Made by a program: the position numbers and the translations under genes
The notes under the pieces: generated by a model
What the model was told of the DNA's origin: nothing
Seen by the model: only the letters and a program-made list of their open reading frames with translations
The model's database searches: none
Shown: piece by piece, positions 55,224 to 64,000 of the stretch
Numbering within the stretch: the stretch's first letter is position 1
How the letters are laid out: each line of letters starts with the position of its first letter
From: Aegilops tauschii subsp. strangulata
Taxonomy: Eukaryota > Streptophyta > Magnoliopsida > Poales > Poaceae
Direction: 5' to 3'
Length of the DNA stretch: 64,000 bases
NCBI RefSeq assembly: GCF_002575655.3
Contig: NC_053039.3
Location: forward strand, 244,258,622-244,322,621

Positions 55224-55299
55224 CCTGGCGGGACCTATGGTGTGGGCGGGACACGTCACCAGGGGCAAAATGCCTACCTGAATATTCATTTAGCCGAGA

Positions 55300-57140
55300 T
55301 ACCGGCAAACCATCAGAGATACAGGGTTTTTAGGCGCCGTTAGAGAAATGAGGCGTGAGGCCACAAACGGCGCACTAGGGCAAGGCGGCGAAGCATTGCA
55401 CCAGGATACTAGGATTGATTTACAGATTGTGCGAGAGCATCGCCATCTCGATAGTAGCACATCAGCGGCAAATATTGCACACGACAGCAGAAGGGGCAAG
55501 TTGTTGATCGCGGAAGACCTTGGCGTTGCGGTTCTTTCAAAAATTCCAAAGAATGGGGGCGCAAATCGTGGAGCACAGTTGAGACTGAGCCGGGAGGCTA
55601 GCGACACTGTTTAGGCACATATCGTCCACCAAGGCAGCAACCAGGTGTTCAAGGGTTTCTTCCTCACCGCAGAACGATGATGGGGATGATGTGGCGGTGA
55701 TGCAGGTGAGCGTCACAGGGACGCCAATGATTTTTTTCCAAAAGGGGATAACCCCGGCCTCTGCATCATATGATGCACAAGACCATTTTATTAATCGTAA
55801 AGTACATCCCAGTCATCGAGTACCCAAAACATTTACATCAAAACACGACCATCTCGATCGGAAACAAGATTACGTAGCTCATCCACATAATTTGCCACTG
55901 GCCCACTAGCCAAACTGCATGTGTAACTGTTTCCAGACGGATGCACCCAGAGGCCATAGGCTCTCCCGCGTCCACACGCTGCAGTGATGACCATGTATGG
56001 ATTGACGCCGTAGCTCTGTAGGGACGTCAACGATGACAGAGCCAAAGGAAAAACTTACATTTCACAAGGCTTAGTTGCACCAGATGATGGGGCGAAAGTG
56101 TCCACGACGTGCAAAGCCATGTTGTGTGTCCCTCCCACAGTACAGGTCCCGCCAGAACGACATGTGCCGCCCGTCACACACCATGCAAATAGTGCAGACA
56201 CGAAGCGCGATAGCATTGCCAGAAGAAACTTTCATGTGGGCATGTCCATGCACATGGAATCACCCAGTCCACCCATAGGGCTTCATGAACCATACATGCC
56301 ACACCGTCGACGGTGTAGCGTGGATGCAAGCAAGCATTCGGTAGGCCTAGGTCTCGCTCGCCAGACCACCTCATGCCCTAGGCTTGCAAACCTCCTCCCA
56401 TGCAATCTTGCACTGGGCAACACTCACCGGCGTGTCATTTCCCCAGAAGAAAGCATGCCACCTTTTTTCAAAGGCGACGTGCATACCCTCGACGAGTTGT
56501 AGTGACCCGATGGCATAGGTGGGAAGGGAGGTGAGGACGACGTCAACAAGAGCTCATTTGCGAGCCACTTGTCCACCCTGGCAATGAGAGGACTAAGATC
56601 CATGATCTAGAGCTTGAGAAGGGAGAACGTCAGCCCACGTATTGTGGCGAGAAGCTATCCATAGGACACCCGAACATGAGGCAAGCTGCGCGGCCGACTC
56701 TGGCGAGACAAAGGTGCACTTATCGAACTTGAGTCTAGGGCGGTGTTCGCCGTGAAGGCGTCTAGCAACACCTTGAGCTTGGCCACCTAAGCAGCATCTT
56801 CCTGGATCATCTACATGGATCTGGATCAGGGTGTCGTCTGCGTACTGCAACACCGGGCATGGGAGCGACAGGTTGAGGGGGTTTTGTAGGCCACCCCTAG
56901 CACCAATGGTGAGGACGAGGCGCTGGAGCACATCAATAACAAGGATGAAGAGGTAGGGAAACAAGGGGTCTCCTTGTCGCGACCTTTTTTTGACAAGCAA
57001 TCCATTTGCTTGACACTTCATTGAGGATGACCACAGATTGACTCGACGTGTTCAGGTCTAGCACCCACCGGGGTAGGAACCCCTTGGCTCTGATAACACA
57101 ATACAGCGCCACCAAGGAGACAGAGTTAAACGTCTGCATT
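55300..57140 (-). pseudogene. LINE ORF2 remnant (RT to C-terminus), degenerate
   Basis: On the minus strand, 57140-56933 gives SVSLVALYCVIRAKGFLPRW; then RQGDPLFPYLFILVIDVLQR and CPVLQYADDTLIQIHVDDPG (56593-57021, catalytic YADD intact); then LQLVEGMHVAFEKRWHAFFW and IAWEEVCKPRA (56380-56500), RHMSFWRDLYCGRDTQHGFA (about 56130-56190), EEETLEHLVA (about 55650) and KNRNAKVFRDQQLAP (about 55500-55550). Many frame changes and stops separate the parts. It is 5'-truncated near 57140, and the precise 3' end near 55300 is not clear. Confidence 0.75.
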
Positions 57141-57479
57141 AAATAATAATTTGTTAGATCTAACTAAGAGAACCAGAGTTAAAGACATCTACTTGTTGGG
57201 TTTGTTCTTTTTCCAAGCCCCTCCCTCTCCACAAGCTCTAACCACAACTGCTCCTAGCTCCCCATCGGTGAGGTTCTAGGTCCCCCCTTCTGCACTTGAC
57301 GCATTAGCAAAGGGAGGGGGCGAGGACCATAAATCTGTGTTGTGACGTTGTATTTAGGTCTCTTAGGATAAGAGTCATGTTCCTGCATGAGGTGATGACA
57401 TCGATGTCTATGTGGATTAATAATGTTTCCTCGACTACTAGTGCACCTCGACGGTGCCACACCTCTTTCGTCCATAATC
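57141..57479. other. unassigned sequence
   Basis: About 340 bp. No motif, gene or element end that I can support. Confidence 0.3.
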
Positions 57480-58467
57480 GATCGGTATGATTATTCGAAG
57501 TTATATTTTTATTCATCACATAATATGAGTTTTACCTGGAACATCTTATGCTGGACACACCTTTTGAGAGAGACACACATTCATCATGATTTGTTAGAAT
57601 ACTCTATGTGCTTCACTTATATCTTTTGAGCTAGGCAGTTGCTCATGCGCTCCACTTATATCTTTAGAGCACTGTGGTTGTCATATTTTATAAAAATCAT
57701 TTGCACTATCATGCTTCACTTATATCTTTTTTAGAGTCTTAAATAGGAAGTGGTAATGTGCACGGGTTATGAGACTAGTCTAAAAATGATAGGTATACAA
57801 GAGTGGTATGATAAAAACTTTCATGTAGATCACTGAATGTGAAATGTGTGATTTAATTATCTTGATGTGGTAATATGAAAGTGTATTGGTTCATAATCAT
57901 TGGTTAGTAAAGATATTGATATTAAAGCTTGTTATGTATTTCTTATTTAAGAGTCTGTCATGGCATGACGGGAATTTGGAGCATATTTATTCCTCGTTGA
58001 AATCCTTTGTGTTGTTTGAATCGGGGGTGCGATGGTTAACTCCTACCGACCTCCTCCCTAGGGGCATGCGAGTAGTACTTTGCTTTGAGGGCTAATAAAA
58101 CGTTCACAATAAGTATATGAGTTCTATATGACTAATGTGAGTTTATGGACTAACACGACACTCCCACCTATCCACATATAGCTAGCCTCTCCGGTACCAT
58201 GCATTACCCATTTTTACCTCAAGAATTGGTGTGAACTTCACCAGTTCATCCAAATCTCGTGATATGATACACTCTATCACACATAAGCCTTATTGTATCC
58301 TTCCTCAAAACAACGACCATACCTACCTATCATGGCATTTCTATAGCTATTCCGAGATATATTGCCATGCAACTTCTACGATTACTATCACATGAGTTGT
58401 GTGTTCATCATCATATTGCTTTGCGTGATCATGTAGAGTTGACATGATATTTGTGGCAAAGCATCGT
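57480..58467 (+). mobile_element. Athila-type internal 3' region upstream of an LTR
   Basis: It shares long stretches with 61840-62560, including the 40-bp segment around GCTTCACTTATATCTTTTGA (57594-57636 and 61966-62008) and GGCTAATAAA near 58090 and 62480. It ends exactly where an LTR begins (58468), as expected for the 3' part of an element whose 5' part is missing. Confidence 0.65.
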
Positions 58468-60015
58468 TGATACGTCTCCAACGTATCTATAATTTTTTAT
58501 TATTCCATGCTATTATATTATCCATCTTGAATGTTTTATATGCATTATTATGCTATTTTATATCATTTTTTAGGACTAACCTATTAACCTAGTGCCCAGT
58601 GCCAGTTGTTGTTTTTTTTCCTTGTTTTTGCCTTTTACAGAAAATGAATACCAAACGGAACGAAACTTTTTGATGATTTTTCTTGGGCCAGAAGACAACC
58701 ACGAAGCTTCGGGAGGAGGCCAGAGGAGCCACGAGGTGGCCACAAGCCTGGAGGGCGTGCCTCCCAAGCTTGTGGGCCCCTCGGGACTCCCCTAACCCTA
58801 ATTCCAGCTCTATAAATACCCAAATATTCCCCGTATACCAGGGCACACAAAAAATACCTTTCCGCCGCCCGCAAGCTTCTATTCTCGTGAGATCCCATCT
58901 TGGGGCCTTTTCCAGTACTCTGCCGGAGGGGGATTCGATCACGGAGGGCTTCTACATCAGCCTTGCTGCCCTACCGATGATGTGTGAGTAGTTTACCACA
59001 GACCTACGGGTCCATAGCTAGTAGCTAGATGGCCTCTTCTCTCTCTTTGATCTTCGATACAATGTTCTCCTCGATGTTCTTGGAGATCTATTCGATGTAA
59101 TCTTCTTTTGTAGTGTGTTTGTTGAGATCCGATGAATTGTGGATTTATGATCAGATTATCTATGAATATTATTTGAATCCTTTCTGAACTCTTTTATGCA
59201 TGATTAAGATAGCTTTGTATTTCTCTCCGATCTATTGATTTGGTTTGGCCAACTAGATGGATTTATCTTGCAATGGCAGAGGTGCTTTGTGATGGGTTCA
59301 ATCTTGCGTTGTCCTCACCCAGTGACAGTAGGGGTAGCGAGGCATGTATTTGTATTGTTGCCATTAAGGATAAAAAGATGGGGTTTATATCATATTGCTT
59401 GGATTTATCCCTCTACATCATGTCATCTTGCTTAAGCCGTTACTCCATTCTGGTTAACTTAATTAATACACTAGATGCATGCTGGATAGCGGTCGATGTG
59501 TGGAGTAATCGTAGTAGATGCAGAATCGTTTCGGTCTACTTGTCACGGACGTGATGCCTATATTCATGATCATTGCCTTAGATATCGTCATAACTTTGTG
59601 CTTTTCTATCAATTGCTCAACTGTTATTTGTTTACCCACCGTATGTGTTCTTTCAAGAGAGATGCCTCTAGTGAAAACTATGGCCCCTGGGTCTATTTCT
59701 CATCATATATTTTCAGATCTATAAAACCAAAAATACAAAAATACCTTGCTAAAATTTATTTGCCTTTAATTTATTTTGCCTTTTTACTTATCTTTTGTAC
59801 CTATCTCTATCAAATCTCATCCTTGCAATTAACCGTGAAGGGATTGACAACCCCTTTTCGCGTTGGGTGCAAGTATTTGTTTGTTTGTGTAGGTGCAACT
59901 ATTGGAGACTTGTGTGCACCTCCTAATGAATTGATACCTTGGTTCTTAACTGAGGGAAATACTTATCTCTACTTTGTTGCATCACCCTTTCCTCTTCAAG
60001 GGAAAAACCAACGCA
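58468..60015 (+). repeat. Athila-type LTR (about 1.55 kb)
   Basis: It starts TGATACGTCTCCAACGTATC. The end is placed at AAACCAACGCA near 60015, before the primer-binding site at 60043; this end is less certain than the start. TATAAATA lies at 58811-58818. Frames inside it (for example 59496-60029) are not genes. Confidence 0.75.
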
Positions 60016-60042
60016 AGCTCAAGAAGTAGCAGGAAGAATATC

Positions 60043-60060
60043 TGGCGCCGTTGCCGGGGA
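60043..60060 (+). other. primer-binding site of the second Athila-type locus
   Basis: TGGCGCCGTTGCCGGGGA, the same site as in the left-hand gypsy locus but on the plus strand. Confidence 0.85.
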
Positions 60061-60308
60061 GGTTCTACATCAAGCCTACCAAGTACCTATCATAAACTCT
60101 CGTCTCTTGCACTTACATTATTCGCCATTTTCCTCTGGTTTTCATCTATCTCCCCCAGTTCTAAATGTTTTTAGAAAAACACAACAATATTTGCCTTTTT
60201 ATTTGACCTTTTCGTTTGCCCTTATGTCTTACTTGGTTTGTTTGCTATTTTGGTTGCCATAATTGTGTGTTTATTGCATATCAGAAGCAAAGAAAAATAA
60301 GGGGGTTT

Positions 60309-60962
60309 ATGGATCCTCATCCACTTAATAATCTTTTTAAAAGATCCAATTATGATGAACCAATTTCTAGTGAGTTGAGTACATTAGATTATCTTTATGA
60401 AGTTTTGCTTGAAATTCATGAATCTGAAAATTGTGATGAAGTGCTAAAAGAGGAAATTTATGAAGTGACTCACGATAGCTCCTTGCATGAAAAGTATGAT
60501 TGCAATGGTGCTATTAGAAATTCTATTAATGTCAATTGTGCTAATAACATGCAAAACCCCAAGCTTGGGGATGTTATTTTTGATATGTCCACTACATATT
60601 GCAATGATCATGATTGGGGTGATTCTTCTTATGATATTGAAAATTTATTTAGGCCTCATGATGAATATGTTTGTGATAATATTGAAAGTGGGTTTGGAAG
60701 AGTTACAACTTTAGGTAATAATTGTGCCACTACTTTGGAGAATGATCAATCTTATGAAATTTTGGATAAAAGTGGGCTTGAAGAGGTCATGACTTTAGTT
60801 GATGTTAATCCCACTATCTTGGAAGATTATAAAACTTTTATACATGTGGATCATGAAGAGAAAATTTTATATGATAGATATATTGTTGAATTTGATTATA
60901 ATCCTACATGTAATTATTATGAGAGAGCAAAATATGGTTGTAGAAAATTTTCATGTTACTAA
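60309..60962 (+). CDS. acidic ORF of a non-autonomous Athila-type element, function unknown
   Basis: 217 codons from the ATG of MDPHPLNNLFKRSNYDEPIS to TAA at 60962. The frame stays open upstream to 60216 without a better start. The product is rich in aspartate, glutamate and asparagine (LDYLYEVLLEIHESENCDEV, THDSSLHEKYDCNGAIRNSI) and has several cysteines, but no capsid, zinc knuckle, protease or RT motif. It lies about 250 bp after the primer-binding site, where gag would be expected. An open frame of this length in very AT-rich sequence suggests past selection. I recognise no family; it could be a remnant gag-like or accessory protein. Confidence 0.5.
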   Translation: MDPHPLNNLFKRSNYDEPISSELSTLDYLYEVLLEIHESENCDEVLKEEIYEVTHDSSLHEKYDCNGAIRNSINVNCANNMQNPKLGDVIFDMSTTYCNDHDWGDSSYDIENLFRPHDEYVCDNIESGFGRVTTLGNNCATTLENDQSYEILDKSGLEEVMTLVDVNPTILEDYKTFIHVDHEEKILYDRYIVEFDYNPTCNYYERAKYGCRKFSCY

Positions 60963-63715
60963 ATTACCTCTCGTTATGTTGAGATTGCTATTGTTTCTTT
61001 CTTCTTTCTTGCATATGCTAGTTTTTGCTTGTCATGATAATTCATTTGCTTATACAATGCCTATTCATAGGAAGTATGTTAGACTTAAACTTGTTTTTCA
61101 TATGCTACATGATTCTCTCTTTGTGTTTAGATTGCTATCTTTCATGTGAGCATCATTAAAATTATCAATGCCTGGCTAAAAGGCTTTAAACAGAAGAGCT
61201 TGTTGGGAGACAACCCAATATTTTTAATTTTTTCTTTTATATGTTTACACAAATATGCTACTGTTTTGATTATGCTTAAGAGTTTAATTAGTGTTTGTGC
61301 CAAGTTGAGCCTTTGGGATGGTCTATGGTGATAGTTGATTTGATTTTGCTGAAAAACAGAAACTTTTGCCCATCTCTGGAATTTTCAAAATTCACAAAAA
61401 ATGTGATTTTGATCTAACTTTTTTACACAAGATTGATATACAAATTTACCAGGCTTTCCTAAATTTTCGGAATTTTTGGATTTATAGAAGTATACAAAAT
61501 TTCTAGATTGCTACAGACTGTTCTATTTTTGACAGATTCTGTTTTCATTGTGTTATTTTCTTATTTTGATGAATCCATGGGTAGTATCGGGGGGTATGAA
61601 CCATGGAGAAGTTGGAATACAGTAGATATAACACCGATATAAATTTAGAATGAGTTCACAACAGTATCTAAATTGGTTATTTGTTTTATTATACTAACGG
61701 AGCTTACGAGTTTTCTGTTGAGTTTTGATGAACAAGGCACCCTAAGGTAAAATTCAAGGATAACCAAGCATCTAAGCTTGGGGATGCCCCGGATGGCATC
61801 CCCTCCTTTGTCTTCAATCCATCAGTAAATTTACTTGAGGCTATATTTTTATTCACCACATGATATGTGTTTTGCATGGAGCGTGTTGTATTATATGAGT
61901 ACTTGCTTTTTAGTTTGCCACAATAATCCTTGCTTTATACACCTTTTGAATTAATCATGAATTTATTAGAATACTCTATGTGCTTCACTTATATCTTTTG
62001 AGCTAGGCGGTTGCTCTAGTACTTTGCTTATATCTTTTTAGAGCACGAAGTTGGTTTTATTTTGTAGAAATTGATAAACTATCGTGCTTCACTTATATTA
62101 TTTTGAGATTTTTAAAAATAGTATGGCAATTTGCTTAGGTTATGAATTTAGTCCTAATATGATGGGTATCCAAGAGGGATATAATAAAAACTTTCATGAA
62201 GATCATTGAATATATGAGAAGTTTGATTCCTTGCATTTGTTTGATATAAAGATGGTGATATTAGAGTCATGCTAGAGAGTAATTGTTGATTAGTAAGAAT
62301 ATTTGTGTTAAGGTTTGTGATTCCCGAAGCATGCACGTATGATCTCCCGTTATGCGATGAAGTTTGAGCATGGTTTATTTTTGATTGTCTTCCTTATGAG
62401 TGTCAGTCGGGGACGAGTGATGGTCTTTTCCTACCAATTTATCCCCCTAGGAGCATGCATATTAGTACTTTACTTCGATGGCTAATAAACTTTTGCAATA
62501 AGTATGTGAGTTCTTTATGACTAATGTTGAGTCCATGGATTATACGCACTCTCACCCTTCCACCTTTGGTAGCCTCTCTAGTACCGCGCAATTTTCGCCA
62601 GTGCATTAAACCCACCATATACCTTCCTCAAAACAGCCACCATACCTGCCTATTATGGCATTTTCATAGTCATTCCGAGATATATTGCCATGCAACTTCC
62701 ACCGTTCTGTTTTATGACACACACCATCATTGTCATATTGTTCTCATATGCATGAGGCATTCACATAAAGTCATATACTTGTTCTAGTATCGAGTTGTAA
62801 TTCTTGAGTTGTAAGTAAAAAAAGTGTGATGATCATCATTATTATAGCATTGTCTCGTGTAAGGAAAGGATGATGGAAGCTATGATTCCCTCACAAGTAG
62901 GGATGAGACAGACTTAAAATAAAAAAGAGGCCAAAGATCCCAAAATAAAATAAAGAGCCAAAAAAAGAGCCCAAAAAGAATAAAAATGAGAGAAAAGGAG
63001 GAAGGGACAATGTTACTATCCTTTTCCACACTTGTGCTTCAAAGTAGCACCATATTCTTCATGATAGAGAGTCTCCTATTTTATCACTTTCATATACTAG
63101 TGGAAATTTTTCATTATAGAACTTGGCTTGTATATTACAATGATGGGCTTCCTCAAATTGCCCTAGGTCTTCGTGAGCAAGCAAGTTGGATGCACATCCA
63201 CTTAGTTTTCTGTTGAGCTTTCATACACTTATAGCTCTAGTGCATCCGTTGCATGGAAATCCCTACTCACTTGCATCGATATCAATTGATGGGCATCTCC
63301 ATAACCCATTAATTTGCCTAGTTGATGTGAGACTTTCTCCTTTTTGTCTTCTCCTCACAACCACCACCATATTCTATTCCACCTATAGTGCTATATCCAT
63401 GGCTCACGCTCATGTATTGTGTGAAAGTTGAAAAAACTTGAGAACATTAAAAGTATGAAATAATTGCTTGGCTTGTCATCGGGGTTGTGCATGATAAATA
63501 CTTTGTGTGATGAAGCTAGAGCATGACAAGATTATATGATTTTGTAGGGATAAGATTCTTTAGCCATGATATTTTGAGAAGACATGATTGCTTTATTATT
63601 ATGCTTGAAGTATTATTGTTTTTATGTTAATATTAAACTTTTGTTTTGAATCTTATGGATCTGAATATTCATGCCACAATAAGAAAGATTACATTGATAA
63701 ACATGTTAGGTAGCA
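60963..63715 (+). other. non-coding internal region of the second Athila-type locus
   Basis: 2.75 kb, AT-rich, no pol domains. AAGCTTGGGGATGCCCCGG (about 61773-61792) is a polypurine-tract-like motif, but no LTR follows it directly. The part 61840-62560 repeats 57480-58130. Confidence 0.6.
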
Positions 63716-64000
63716 TGATACGTCTCTGACGTATCTATAATTTATGAAGTATTCATGCCATGTTTACAACAATTTTATATGGTTTTGGTATGATTTGATT
63801 AGAACTAACCTAGACTGACGCTGTTTTCAGCAAAACTATTGTGGTGTCGTTTTTTGTGCAAAAATAAAAGTTCTCGGAATGGGCTGAAAATTTACGGTGA
63901 TTTTTTATGGACGAAAAGAGAACCCCGAAGCACAAGAGTTGGACCAGAAGAGTCCCGAGGCGACGACAAGGTAGGGGGCACGCTCTACCCCCCCCCCCCC
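63716..64000 (+). repeat. start of another Athila-type LTR, cut by the window end
   Basis: It begins TGATACGTCTCTGACGTATC. It resembles the LTR at 58468 in the first 28 bp and in overall layout but is clearly divergent afterwards, so it belongs to a related subfamily. A C11 run closes the window at 63990-64000. Confidence 0.65.

Noticed and set aside
1809..60060. tRNA genes suggested by tRNA-like 18-mers
   Set aside because: The four perfect or near-perfect 18-mers are primer-binding sites next to LTR ends; no cloverleaf sequence surrounds them.
63990..64000. C11 run at the window end as a LINE/SINE tail
   Set aside because: It follows LTR sequence directly and is cut by the window edge, so nothing can be concluded.

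Overview
This is plant nuclear DNA from a Triticeae grass (wheat, barley, Aegilops or a close relative). The evidence is a BARE-1/WIS/Angela-type copia element whose ends read TGTTGG...CCAACA, Athila-lineage gypsy elements with TGATACG... LTRs and the primer-binding site TGGCGCCGTTGCCGGGGA, plant LINEs, a PIF/Harbinger transposase, and one intron-rich gene with GT-AG splice sites. Most of the 64 kb is nested transposable elements. I see one intact ordinary gene: a 17-exon zinc-induced-facilitator-like (ZIFL) major-facilitator transporter at 48338-54033 on the + strand.

Left part (1-23124). A minus-strand Athila-type gypsy locus is arranged LTR-internal-LTR-internal, so one LTR (1838-3354) is flanked by a polypurine tract on one side and a primer-binding site on the other. 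The complete internal copy (gag 9494-10123, pol 5368-9124) carries several stops and frameshifts. The partial copy (1-1759) is better preserved. The right-hand LTR is split by an Angela-type copia element (10824-22224, + strand, target-site duplication CACAT). That copia's polyprotein frame is itself interrupted by a LINE (15707-18347) with a 16-bp target-site duplication and a 5' inversion typical of twin priming.

Middle part (23125-47440). A decayed minus-strand LINE ORF1-like gene (DUF4283-like region plus zinc knuckle) lies in three pieces. They are separated by two LTR elements that lack pol: 24325-29141 (TSD GAGTC), which carries a spliced antisense ORF, and 30330-35597 (TSD CCCGA), which shows no convincing coding capacity. 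A minus-strand LINE ORF2 remnant follows at about 36780-37670. Next is a PIF/Harbinger element (from 37920) whose nuclease pseudogene is split by a near full-length 7.4-kb LINE (39635-47063, 13-bp TSD). That LINE ends in a hairpin plus a T run rather than poly(A).

Right part (47441-64000). The ZIFL gene has a G-box and a TATA box upstream and large introns. Downstream are a 284-bp inverted-repeat element very rich in GGCCC words, a minus-strand LINE ORF2 remnant (about 55300-57140), and a second Athila-type locus on the + strand (57480 to beyond 64000). That locus again has an LTR flanked by internal sequence on both sides. It is non-autonomous, with no pol, but holds a 217-codon acidic ORF of unknown function.

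The nesting gives a relative order. The LINE ORF1-like gene and the gypsy locus are older, Angela came later, and the LINE inside Angela is the latest event there. In the middle, the Harbinger element predates the 7.4-kb LINE. All family names come from remembered motifs and have not been checked by database search.
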